Shown: positions 1 through 5,682, numbered from the stretch's first letter. The stretch: DNA of 8,171 bases from Candidatus Pelethomonas intestinigallinarum (GCA_018712665.1 DVGP01000067.1:1-8171); one strand, 5' to 3'. Numbers and translations are program-made. Notes: generated by a model from the sequence alone, not told the origin.

Positions 1-2
1 CG

Positions 3-392
3 GCCTCCGTCCGGGGGATCATCGCCGACTGCGGCTTCACCTCCCCCTGGGACATCATCGCCCACTGCGCCAGGCTGTGGTACCGCCTGCCGGCCTTCCC
101 CCTGGTCCATCTCCTCTCCGCCTATACACGGCTCCGGGCCGGGTTCGGGTACCGGGACTGCTCCACCCTGGACACCCTGGCCCGCAGCTCCCTGCCGGTG
201 CTGTTCATCCACGGCGGCGAGGACCGCTTTGTCCCCACATATATGACGGAACAAAACTATGAGGCCGCCGCCGGGTGGAAGCGGAAGCGCGTCGTCCCGG
301 GCGCGGGCCACGCCATGAGCTATCCCACGGACCAGGCAGGATGCCAAACGGCCCTGCTGGAATTTATGGACCATATTCTGGGAGAGGCATAA
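3..392 (+). CDS. alpha/beta hydrolase, C-terminal part (5' end outside window)
   Basis: The frame is open from the window edge and gives 129 residues before TAA, so only the C-terminal part of a serine hydrolase is present. The first residues (GIIADCGFTSPWDII) match the segment that follows the nucleophile strand in YqkD/BAAT-like alpha/beta hydrolases; the GxSxG serine motif should lie just left of the window. Two of the three triad members are visible: Asp in HGGEDRFVP (about residues 70-78 of the fragment) and His in GAGHAMSY (about 99-106). The middle (LWYRLPAFPLVHLLSAYTRLRAG) is hydrophobic and fits a lid or cap helix. The substrate cannot be inferred; esterase- or peptidase-like activity on small acyl substrates is typical of the family. 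The gene converges on gpmI and shares its terminator. The family call is firm; specificity is unknown. Confidence 0.85.
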   Translation, partial: ASVRGIIADCGFTSPWDIIAHCARLWYRLPAFPLVHLLSAYTRLRAGFGYRDCSTLDTLARSSLPVLFIHGGEDRFVPTYMTEQNYEAAAGWKRKRVVPGAGHAMSYPTDQAGCQTALLEFMDHILGEA

Positions 393-476
393 GACTACCC
401 AACGACAGGGAGACGGAATACAAAATCTATCCCGGCGCGGCTGTGACATGACGGCGGGCGCGGTGGAGGCGATGCG

Positions 477-516
477 AAAAGCCCCCGCAAGGCAAATGCC
501 TTGCGGGGGCGGCTTT
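477..516. terminator. Bidirectional intrinsic terminator between hydrolase and gpmI
   Basis: A perfect 12-bp stem (CCCCCGCAAGGC at 482-493, GCCTTGCGGGGG at 498-509) closes a four-base AAAT loop. AAAA at 477-480 becomes a U run after the stem for minus-strand transcripts, and CGGCTTTATT at 510-519 gives a weaker U-rich tail for + strand transcripts. It lies 25 bases past the gpmI stop and about 90 past the hydrolase stop, as expected for a terminator serving both convergent units. The stretch 393-476 shows nothing else. Confidence 0.85.
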
Positions 517-533
517 ATTGGTCAGACTGGAGA

Positions 534-2045
534 TCAGTTGTCGATCAGGCTCTTGCCGTCCATCTCCGGGGGACATGCCAGGCCCAGGATGTCCAGGATG
601 GTGGGGGCGATGTCCGCCAGGCGGCCGGGGTGGAGCTTGGCGTCGGCGCCCACCAGGATAAAGGGCACCAGGTTGGTGGTGTGGGCGGTCATGGGGGAGC
701 CGTCGGACTTCACCATCTCCTCGGCGTTGCCGTGGTCGGCGGTGATCATGGCGATGCCGCCCATGGCCCGGGTGGCATCCACCACCTTGCCCACGCAGGC
801 GTCCACCGCCTCCACCGCCTTCACGGCGGCGTCATACACGCCGGTGTGGCCCACCATGTCGCAGTTGGCGAAGTTCAGGATCACCACGTCGTAGGCCCCG
901 GACTCGATGCGCTCCACGCACTTGTCCGCCACCTCGTAGGCGCTCATCTCCGGCTGGAGGTCGTAGGTGGCCACCTTGGGGGAGGGCACCAGCACCCGGT
1001 CCTCCCCGGGGAACACGGCCTCCACGCCGCCGTTGAAGAAGAAGGTGACGTGGGCGTACTTCTCCGTCTCGGCGATGCGCAGCTGGGTCATGCCCATGCT
1101 GCTGAGGTACTCGCCCAGGCCGTTGGCCACCCGGATCCGGGGGAAGGCCACCTGGACGTTGGGCATGGTGGCGTCATACTCGGTGGTGCACACATAGGTC
1201 AGGGGGAAGAACTCCCGCTGGAAGCCGTCAAACTCCGGGTCCACGAACACCCGGGTGATCTCCCGGGCCCGGTCGGGGCGGAAGTTGAAAAAGATGATGC
1301 TGTCGTTGTCGGAAATGACGCCCTCGCTGTCGCAGACCACCGGCTCCACGAACTCGTCGGTGACCCCGGCGGCATAGGACTTGGCCACCGCGTCCACCGG
1401 GTCCGGATTCTGAATGCCCTGGCCGTAGACCATGGCGTCATAGGCCTGCTCCACACGGTCCCAGCGCTTGTCACGGTCCATGGCGTAGTACCGGCCCATC
1501 ACCGTGGCGATCTTGCCCACGCCGATCTCCCGGCACTTTTCCACCGTCTCGGCCACAAAGCCCTTGCCGCTGGTGGGGGACACATCCCGGCCGTCCAGAA
1601 AGGCGTGGATATAGACCTTCTCCACCCCCCGGCGCTTGGCCATCTCCAGCAGGGCCCACAGGTGGGTGGTGTGGGAGTGGACACCGCCGTCGGAGAGCAG
1701 GCCGTAGAGGTGGAGGCTGCTGCCCTTCTCCTTGGCCGCGTCCATGGCGGCGCAGTAGGCGGAATTCTCAAAAAAGCTGCCGTCCTCGATGGCACGGCTG
1801 ATCCGGGGCAGGTCCTGGTACACCACCCGGCCTCCGCCGATGTTGGTGTGTCCCACCTCGCTGTTGCCCATCTGCCCGGCGGGCAGGCCCACGTCCAGCC
1901 CGGAGGCGGACAGTGTGGTGTGGGCGCAGGTCTCAAACAGCCCGTCCAGCACCGGCGTACGGGCGTTGGCCACGGCGTTGCCCTGCTTCTCGCTGCGCAG
2001 GCCGAAGCCGTCCATAATGATCAATGTGGTAGGCGTTTTGTTCAT
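534..2045 (-). CDS. gpmI: 2,3-bisphosphoglycerate-independent phosphoglycerate mutase
   Basis: This enzyme interconverts 3- and 2-phosphoglycerate in glycolysis and gluconeogenesis, using two Mn(II) ions and a phosphoserine intermediate in the cytosol. The 503 residues match the usual length of about 510. Visible motifs: D12 in IIMDGFG; nucleophile S62 in MGNSEVGHTNIG; H123 in GGVHSH; D151-D154 in FLDGRDVSP; R185 in MGRYYAMDRD; R256 and R259 in NFRPDRAR; K329 in TEKYAHVTFFFNGG; metal ligands D396 and H400 in NCDMVGHTG, D437 and H438 in TADHGNAEEM, and H455 in TAHTTN. The set is complete, so the enzyme should be active. The ATG is preceded by GAGG at 2051-2054 (minus strand) with five-base spacing. 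It is last in the pgk-tpiA-gpmI run and is followed by the terminator at 477-516. The 446-base gap upstream is unusually long for such a cluster. Confidence 0.97.
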   Translation of the reverse strand: MNKTPTTLIIMDGFGLRSEKQGNAVANARTPVLDGLFETCAHTTLSASGLDVGLPAGQMGNSEVGHTNIGGGRVVYQDLPRISRAIEDGSFFENSAYCAAMDAAKEKGSSLHLYGLLSDGGVHSHTTHLWALLEMAKRRGVEKVYIHAFLDGRDVSPTSGKGFVAETVEKCREIGVGKIATVMGRYYAMDRDKRWDRVEQAYDAMVYGQGIQNPDPVDAVAKSYAAGVTDEFVEPVVCDSEGVISDNDSIIFFNFRPDRAREITRVFVDPEFDGFQREFFPLTYVCTTEYDATMPNVQVAFPRIRVANGLGEYLSSMGMTQLRIAETEKYAHVTFFFNGGVEAVFPGEDRVLVPSPKVATYDLQPEMSAYEVADKCVERIESGAYDVVILNFANCDMVGHTGVYDAAVKAVEAVDACVGKVVDATRAMGGIAMITADHGNAEEMVKSDGSPMTAHTTNLVPFILVGADAKLHPGRLADIAPTILDILGLACPPEMDGKSLIDN

Positions 2046-2104
2046 AATTACCTCGATTTCTCCAAAGACGATCCCAGCACCGGGAAGGCGCCGTCCGCGC
2101 TCCC

Positions 2105-2152
2105 TCGGTGGTACCGCTCCCGCCGCGGCTTTCGCCGCGGCGCGCTCGTCCC
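2105..2152 (+). other. T-box-like string on + strand, possible leader fragment
   Basis: The + strand reads CGGTGGTACCGCTCC, which contains 11 bases (GGTGGTACCGC) of the conserved T-box sequence GGTGGTACCGCG. It is followed by a perfect 9-bp hairpin (2121-2142) and then CTCGTCCC at 2145-2152, resembling the CGTCCC that follows the T-box in many leaders. The upstream leader (stem I, specifier loop) would have to lie in gpmI antisense and is not visible, and no aminoacyl-tRNA synthetase or amino-acid gene follows on this strand. It is either a decayed fragment or coincidence: GTGGTACCGC also occurs inside the hydrolase gene near position 78. Confidence 0.2.
2121..2142. repeat. Perfect 9-bp GC hairpin
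   Basis: Arms CGCCGCGGC (2121-2129) and GCCGCGGCG (2134-2142) flank a TTTC loop. No T run follows on either strand, so it does not look like an intrinsic terminator. On the minus strand it lies in the presumed leader of gpmI and could act as an mRNA-stabilising or processing structure (inference). Confidence 0.6.
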
Positions 2153-2155
2153 AAA

Positions 2156-2178
2156 TTACTCCTGGTTCGCGGCGTTGA
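2156..2178 (-). repeat. Copy 1 of the tpiA 3' end (23 bp)
   Basis: These 23 bases are identical to 2271-2293 and to the true tpiA terminus at 2492-2514. On the minus strand they encode the last residues NAANQE followed by TAA. Homology stops abruptly at 2179. It is the shortest of three copies and the furthest from the functional gene. Confidence 0.85.
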
Positions 2179-2190
2179 CCGCAGCGTTAA

Positions 2191-2215
2191 GAAAATACGC
2201 CGGCGGCATATTTTC
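2191..2215. repeat. AT-armed hairpin between tpiA-end copies
   Basis: GAAAATA (2191-2197) pairs perfectly with TATTTTC (2209-2215) around a GC-rich centre that can fold further (GCC and GGC). Flanking GCG and GCGC extend it imperfectly. A smaller perfect hairpin, TGCGTC and GACGCA around one A, lies at 2255-2267, just before copy 2. These AT arms stand out from the surrounding GC-rich sequence and suggest an inserted palindromic element. Confidence 0.55.
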
Positions 2216-2269
2216 AGCGCAGGCCGCAGCGGCTATGCCGCGAGGAAACCGCAGTGCGTCAGACGCAGG

Positions 2270-2349
2270 GTTACTCCTGGTTCGCGGCGTTGATGATATC
2301 CACGAACTGGTCCGGCTTCAGGGACGCGCCCCCGATCAGGCCGCCGTCC
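2270..2349 (-). repeat. Copy 2 of the tpiA 3' end (80 bp gene remnant)
   Basis: These 80 bases match 2491-2570 at 79 positions, with a constant offset of 221. On the minus strand they encode the final 26 residues of TpiA (from GGLIGGA to NAANQE) plus TAA, without an upstream start. The only difference, at 2298 versus 2519, changes GAC to GAT, both Asp. Homology ends sharply at 2350, within the codons preceding GGL. It is a displaced gene tail, not a separate gene. Confidence 0.92.
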
Positions 2350-2355
2350 TCCCGC

Positions 2356-2464
2356 CGCGGCTGAAGCCGCGCCGGGGGCCCCTGGCCCATTTGACTTCCT
2401 CGGGCGGAGTAAATCCGCCCTGCGGCGAGGTCTGCTTCGCAGACCCTCGTACGCGCTCAGCGCG
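2356..2464. repeat. Run of four short hairpins between tpiA-end copies 2 and 3
   Basis: Four palindromes follow one another: CGCGGC and GCCGCG (2356-2371, loop TGAA); GGGCGGA and TCCGCCC (2402-2420, loop GTAAA); GGTCTGC and GCAGACC (2429-2445, loop TTC); CGCGCT and AGCGCG (2452-2464, one-base loop). All arms are perfect. No T run follows any of them. The block resembles clustered repetitive extragenic palindromes; genome-wide dispersal cannot be judged from this window. Confidence 0.65.
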
Positions 2465-2491
2465 CGGAGGCGACGTGTCCGGCGGCCGGCG

Positions 2492-3265
2492 TTACTCCTG
2501 GTTCGCGGCGTTGATGATGTCCACGAACTGGTCCGGCTTCAGGGACGCGCCCCCGATCAGGCCGCCGTCCACGTCGGGCTGAGCCAGGAGCTCCGCGGCG
2601 TTCTTGGGGTTCATGGAGCCGCCGTACTGGATGGTGACGGAGCGGGCCACCCGGGCGCCGTACAGGTTGCGGATGATGGCGCGGATGGCGGTGCAGACCT
2701 CGGCGGCCTGCTCGGCGGTGGCGGTGCGGCCGGTGCCGATGGCCCAGATGGGCTCGTAGGCGATGACGCAGCGGCGGACCTTCTCAGCGGCCACGCCGGC
2801 CAGGGCGGACTTCACCTGCAGGGCAATGAGCTCCATGGTCACGCCCATCTCCCGCTGCTCCAGGCTCTCGCCCACGCAGATGATGGGGTGCAGGCCGGCC
2901 TCCAGGGCGGCGTGGACCTTCTTGTTGACGGTGATGTCGGTCTCGCCGAAATACTGCCGCCGCTCGCTGTGGCCGATGATGACGTACTTCACGCCCAGAT
3001 CCTTCAGCATGTCGGCGGACACCTCGCCGGTGTAGGCTCCGCTGGGCTCATAGTACAGGTTCTCGGCGCCCACGGCCACCCGCATATCCTTGAAGGCCTT
3101 CAGGGCGGCGGGGATATTCACAAAGGGCACGCAGACCACCACATCGCACCACTTGGCGCGGGGGAGGATGGCCTTCAGCTCCTCGGCAAACTTCTTGGTA
3201 TCGCTGGCGGTCTTGTTCATCTTCCAGTTGCCGGCGATGATGGTCTTGCGGTATCTACGGTTCAT
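2492..3265 (-). CDS. tpiA: Triosephosphate isomerase
   Basis: TpiA interconverts dihydroxyacetone phosphate and glyceraldehyde 3-phosphate in the cytosol. The 257 residues are normal length for this (beta/alpha)8 barrel. Visible features: N13 and catalytic K15 in AGNWKMN; catalytic H99 in VIIGHSERR; catalytic E171 in AYEPIWAIGTG, followed by the mobile loop 6; phosphate-binding QYGGSMNPKN (213-222) and GLIGGASL (235-242). The start is supported by AGGAG on the minus strand near 3278-3282, with the family motif about 10 residues into the protein. It lies between pgk (250-base gap) and gpmI (446-base gap). Its last 26 codons are repeated downstream at 2270-2349 and its last 23 bp again at 2156-2178, so the 3' end has been rebuilt or duplicated at least twice without loss of the protein. 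Confidence 0.97.
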   Translation of the reverse strand: MNRRYRKTIIAGNWKMNKTASDTKKFAEELKAILPRAKWCDVVVCVPFVNIPAALKAFKDMRVAVGAENLYYEPSGAYTGEVSADMLKDLGVKYVIIGHSERRQYFGETDITVNKKVHAALEAGLHPIICVGESLEQREMGVTMELIALQVKSALAGVAAEKVRRCVIAYEPIWAIGTGRTATAEQAAEVCTAIRAIIRNLYGARVARSVTIQYGGSMNPKNAAELLAQPDVDGGLIGGASLKPDQFVDIINAANQE

Positions 3266-3304
3266 GGCGGTTTTTCTCTCCTATTTTTCCTTATATTTTC
3301 ACGT

Positions 3305-3326
3305 GGAGGGGGGCGGAGCCCCCTCC
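3305..3326. repeat. GC hairpin in the tpiA leader
   Basis: GGAGGGGG (3305-3312) pairs with CCCCCTCC (3319-3326) around a six-base loop. It lies 40 bases upstream of the tpiA start on the minus strand. Neither side has a T run, so termination is unlikely. Its composition resembles the hairpin at 8146-8167 (a G5 and C5 core), which hints at a shared repeat type. Confidence 0.5.
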
Positions 3327-3342
3327 GCGGGTCATACTCCTT

Positions 3343-3373
3343 TTACTTGTCCAGCAGACAGGCCACACCGGGC
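3343..3373 (-). repeat. Copy of the pgk 3' end (31 bp gene remnant)
   Basis: These 31 bases match the pgk terminus at 3516-3546 at 29 positions, with a constant offset of 173. On the minus strand they encode PGVACLLDK plus TAA. Both differences (3358, 3367) are synonymous: TGC to TGT (Cys) and GGC to GGT (Gly). Reading upstream in the same frame gives GDE just before PGV, against GKEL in Pgk, so weak homology may extend three codons further with one codon deleted. No start codon or body of a second pgk is present. Confidence 0.85.
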
Positions 3374-3515
3374 TCGTCGCCGCAAGCGCCGTATCCCTCG
3401 CTTCCCCGCCTGTCGGGAAAGCTCGCTCACTTCGCTGCGGCTCCTCCCCCCACCGGACCCGCTCCGCTGGGCTCCGGCGGGGACCCCATTCGTGGAGCTG
3501 CCCGGCCGGAACACG
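3374..3515. other. Hairpin-containing spacer between the two pgk ends
   Basis: These 142 bases separate the pgk stop from the displaced pgk tail. They contain an imperfect hairpin at about 3448-3482 (CCGGA with TCCGG, extended by CCC with GGG and outer C-G pairs) and a smaller one at 3402-3419 (TTCCC and GGGAA). The spacer is almost the same length as the 141-base spacer between tpiA copies 2 and 3, but I see no convincing sequence identity between them. No gene or promoter is recognised. Confidence 0.5.
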
Positions 3516-4784
3516 TTACTTGTCCAGCAGGCAGGCCACGCCGGGCAGCTCCTTGCCCTCCAGGAACTCCAGGGAGGCGCCGCCGCCGGTGGAGATGTGG
3601 GTCATCTTGTCGGCGTAGCCCAGCTGAGCCACGGCGGCCGCGCTGTCGCCGCCGCCGATGATGGTGATGGCGTCGGTGTCGGCCAGGGCCTTGGCCACGG
3701 CCCGGGTGCCCTCGGCGAAGGCGGGGAACTCAAAGACGCCCATGGGCCCATTCCAGATGACGGTGCCGGCGCCCTTGACGGCCTGGCTGTAAGCCTCGAT
3801 GGTCTTGGGACCGATGTCCATGCCCATCATGTCGTCAGGGATGGCCATGGTGTCGCACAAAACGGGCTCGGCGTCGGCGGAGAACTCCCTGGCGCACAGG
3901 GTGTCCTCCGGCAGCAGCAGCTTCACGCCCTTGTCCTTGGCCTTGGCGATCATCTCGTTGCAGTAGTCCAGCCAGTCGCTCTCCAGCAGGCTCTTGCCCA
4001 CGCTGCCGCCCTGGGCCTTGGCGAAGGTGTAGGCCATGCCGCCGCCGATGATGATGGTGTCGGCGATGTCCAGCAGGTTGTTGATGACGCCGATCTTGGA
4101 GGAGACCTTGCTGCCGCCCAGGATGGCCACCAGGGGCCGCTTGGGGTTGGCCAGAGCGCCGCCCATGATCTCCAGCTCCTTCTCGATCAGGAAGCCGCTG
4201 ACGGCGGGGAGGTAGGCGGCCACGCCGGCGGTGGAGGCGTGGGCCCGGTGGACGGCGCCGAAGGCGTCGGAGACATAGATCTCCGCCAGGGAGGCCATGG
4301 CCTTGGCCAGCTCAGGGTCGTTCTTGGTCTCGCCCTTTTCAAACCGGGTGTTCTCCAGCAGCAGGATCTGGCCGGGCTGGAGGGCGGCGGCCTTGGCCTG
4401 GGCGTCGGGGCCCACCACGTCGGCGGCCATGACGACGTCCTTGCCCAGCAGCTCGCTCAGGCGCTGGGCCACGGGGGCCAGGGACAGCTTCTTCAGGGAC
4501 TTCTCCCACTCCTCCCGGGTGATGGAGGCGGGGTCCTTGCCCTTCTCCGCCTGCTTCTTCACATAGGAGTCAAAGGTGGCCGCGGGCTTGCCCAGGTGGG
4601 AGCAGGCGATGACAGCGGCCCCCTGGTCCAGCAGGTACTGGATGGTAGGCAGGGCCGCCCGGATGCGCTTGTCGTCGGTGATGGCGCCGGTGGCCTTATC
4701 CTGGGGCACGTTGAAGTCGCAGCGCAGCAGCACCTTCTTGCCCTTGACGTCGATGTCCTTGACTGTCTTCTTGTTGTAGTTCAT
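3516..4784 (-). CDS. pgk: Phosphoglycerate kinase
   Basis: Pgk transfers the acyl phosphate of 1,3-bisphosphoglycerate to ADP, making ATP and 3-phosphoglycerate. Motifs in order: RCDFNVP (21-27), SHLGKP (62-67), NTRFEKGE (145-152) and FGAVHRAHAS (175-184) in the substrate domain; GGSKVSSKIGV (223-233), WNGPMGVFE (344-352), GGGDSAAAV (377-385) and THISTGGGASLEFLEG (395-410) in the nucleotide domain. I start at ATG 4784 (MNYNKK), with AGGAG at about 4796-4800; an upstream in-frame ATG at 4865 would add 27 unrelated residues. At 422 residues it is longer than the usual 390-400, because of a charged segment (about residues 70-98) between SHLGKP and SLAPVAQRL. It follows trmL by 87 bases and leads the glycolytic run. 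Its 3' end is duplicated downstream at 3343-3373. Confidence 0.97.
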   Translation of the reverse strand: MNYNKKTVKDIDVKGKKVLLRCDFNVPQDKATGAITDDKRIRAALPTIQYLLDQGAAVIACSHLGKPAATFDSYVKKQAEKGKDPASITREEWEKSLKKLSLAPVAQRLSELLGKDVVMAADVVGPDAQAKAAALQPGQILLLENTRFEKGETKNDPELAKAMASLAEIYVSDAFGAVHRAHASTAGVAAYLPAVSGFLIEKELEIMGGALANPKRPLVAILGGSKVSSKIGVINNLLDIADTIIIGGGMAYTFAKAQGGSVGKSLLESDWLDYCNEMIAKAKDKGVKLLLPEDTLCAREFSADAEPVLCDTMAIPDDMMGMDIGPKTIEAYSQAVKGAGTVIWNGPMGVFEFPAFAEGTRAVAKALADTDAITIIGGGDSAAAVAQLGYADKMTHISTGGGASLEFLEGKELPGVACLLDK

Positions 4785-4807
4785 GGAACAAATTTCTCCT
4801 TTCGAGC

Positions 4808-4829
4808 ATTTACTATTGGGATCGTAAAT
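4808..4829. promoter_or_regulatory. Inverted repeat upstream of pgk, possible operator
   Basis: ATTTAC (4808-4813) and GTAAAT (4824-4829) form perfect 6-bp arms 10 bases apart, 24 bases upstream of the pgk start. It lies in the AT-richer trmL-pgk gap. I do not recognise it as a Rex, CggR or CcpA site, and no good promoter pairs with it. A chance match is quite possible. Confidence 0.25.
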
Positions 4830-4871
4830 ACATTGGATACGTGGATTCACCTGCTTTGGCCTCATGCGCCG

Positions 4872-5387
4872 TTAGTATGCCGCCGAAGGCGGGCCGTCAT
4901 CACACCCCATCTCCCCGGTAAAGCGCAGGCCGGGGAAGCCGTTCTGCCGCAGGGCCTCGTAGACCAGCACAGCCACAGAGTTGGACAGGTTCAGGCTCCT
5001 AGCCTCGTCCACCATGGGCAGGCGCAGGCACCTGTCCCGGTGGGCCTCCCGGAAATCCAGAGGCAGCCCCGCCGTCTCCTTGCCGAAAAACAGCCAGCAG
5101 TCCGGTGAGAAGACGGCCCGGCTGTAATCCCGGGGCGCCTTGGTGGTGGCCAGCCACAGATCCTCCGCCGCCTCGGGATGGGCGGCGAACAGGGCGGGCA
5201 GGTCGGGCCACACGCGGACCTCCACCAGGTGCCAGTAGTCCAGTCCCGCCCTGCGCACAGCCTTCTCCGACACATCGAAGCCCAAGGGCTCCACCAGATG
5301 CAGCCGGCTCCCCGTGGCGGCGCAGGTCCGGGCGATGTTGCCGCAGTTTTGCGGGATCTCCGGCTCCACCAGAACGACGTTCAGCAT
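4872..5387 (-). CDS. trmL: tRNA (cytidine/uridine-34-2'-O)-methyltransferase, SPOUT family
   Basis: TrmL-type enzymes use S-adenosylmethionine to 2'-O-methylate the wobble base of tRNA-Leu. The protein has 171 residues. It begins with the family's MLNVVLVEPEIPQNCGNIAR and carries the knotted SPOUT motifs: N17 and R20 in NCGNIARTCAATG; FFGKETAGLP (100-109); and LPMVDEARSLNLSNSVAVLVYEALRQ (123-148), where the SAM-binding trefoil knot forms. The tail (EMGCDDGPPSAAY) is lineage-specific. I chose ATG 5387 because it matches family N-termini; GGGGGA lies just upstream but close. In-frame ATGs at 5399 and 5408 remain possible. ATG 5453 is unlikely because it overlaps the predicted -10 box. Its transcript may continue into pgk, since no terminator is seen in the 87-base gap. 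Confidence 0.9.
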   Translation of the reverse strand: MLNVVLVEPEIPQNCGNIARTCAATGSRLHLVEPLGFDVSEKAVRRAGLDYWHLVEVRVWPDLPALFAAHPEAAEDLWLATTKAPRDYSRAVFSPDCWLFFGKETAGLPLDFREAHRDRCLRLPMVDEARSLNLSNSVAVLVYEALRQNGFPGLRFTGEMGCDDGPPSAAY

Positions 5388-5451
5388 ACCCTCCCCCATC
5401 CGGCCCATGGAAAGCGGTCCCCACAGGCCCTTGGAAATTTTAACAGCGTAC

Positions 5452-5480
5452 ATTGTAAATCAATTTCTTTCCAAATTCAA
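5452..5480 (-). promoter_or_regulatory. Sigma-A-type promoter for trmL (and possibly pgk-tpiA-gpmI)
   Basis: On the minus strand TTGAAT (5480-5475) and TACAAT (5457-5452) are separated by 17 bases, the ideal spacing. Transcription would start near 5445, giving a leader of about 55-60 bases to the ATG at 5387. This position argues against a trmL start at 5453. Confidence 0.6.
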
Positions 5481-5635
5481 GCACAAAGCGATAAATTTTT
5501 AAGAATTTTTGGGTTTTTGCGGCATTTCCTCCTGTCTATCCATGAAACGACAGATTTCCCGGAAAAATTTTACAGGTCTCTTGTGCAAATAGCACCGACA
5601 GGGGCGCCAGGGACCCCAGGCGTAAAATTCCGAAC

Positions 5636-5652
5636 AGATTTTTCAAAAATCT
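5636..5652. promoter_or_regulatory. 17-bp AT-rich palindrome upstream of the glmU-like promoter
   Basis: AGATTTTT (5636-5643) and AAAAATCT (5645-5652) are perfect arms around one C, ending three bases before the -35 element. Position and symmetry fit an operator for a dimeric regulator. A DNA-bending or upstream-element role is an alternative. The regulator is unknown. Confidence 0.4.
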
Positions 5653-5654
5653 CC

Positions 5655-5682
5655 TTGCATAACCGGGGTTATCTGATATAAT
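5655..5682 (+). promoter_or_regulatory. Extended -10 promoter for glmU-like gene and prs
   Basis: TATAAT at 5677-5682 is a perfect -10 box, preceded by TG one base away (5674-5675), so it is an extended -10. TTGCAT at 5655-5660 is a poor -35 with 16-base spacing, which an extended -10 tolerates. The spacer contains the perfect palindrome ATAACC-GG-GGTTAT (5659-5672), placed where a bound repressor would block RNA polymerase. Confidence 0.65.

Larger units (their letters stand above)
2046..2491. other. Long repeat- and hairpin-rich gap between tpiA and gpmI
   Basis: No credible gene lies here. From gpmI outward the stretch holds the gpmI ribosome binding site, an imperfect hairpin (about 2081-2109, CACCG and CGGTG outer arms), a T-box-like string (about 2105-2152), a 23-bp copy of the tpiA end (2156-2178), an AT-cored hairpin (2191-2215), an 80-bp copy of the tpiA end (2270-2349) and a run of four hairpins (2356-2464). 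The open frames crossing it on both strands are by-products of high GC and low stop density. I see no promoter for gpmI, so it probably depends on read-through from tpiA. Confidence 0.7.

Noticed and set aside
2156..2570. CRISPR-like or tandem array reading of the repeated tpiA tails
   Set aside because: The copies differ in length (23 and 80 bp), spacers are unequal and hairpin-rich, and the repeated unit is clearly tpiA coding sequence.
501..2582. 693-codon open frame on + across gpmI and the spacer
   Set aside because: It is antisense to gpmI, composed of GC-biased residues (His, Gly, Val, Ala) with no domain, and runs into the repeats. It is a shadow of high-GC coding sequence.
3305..3326. 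Intrinsic terminator between pgk and tpiA
   Set aside because: There is a good stem but no T run on either strand, and termination here would cut off tpiA and gpmI, which show no other promoter.
3332..3514. 60-residue minus-strand frame in the pgk-tpiA gap
   Set aside because: It lies in a different frame from the pgk tail remnant, is rich in Arg, Ser and Gly, and is explained by the GC-rich hairpin spacer.
3090..5108. 672-codon open frame on + across tpiA, pgk and trmL
   Set aside because: It is antisense to three well-supported genes, with low-complexity Gly/Ala/Val/His composition and no ribosome binding site or motif.
5388..5453. N-terminal extension of trmL to ATG 5453
   Set aside because: The extra 22 residues do not match TrmL N-termini, and the ATG overlaps the predicted -10 box TACAAT.
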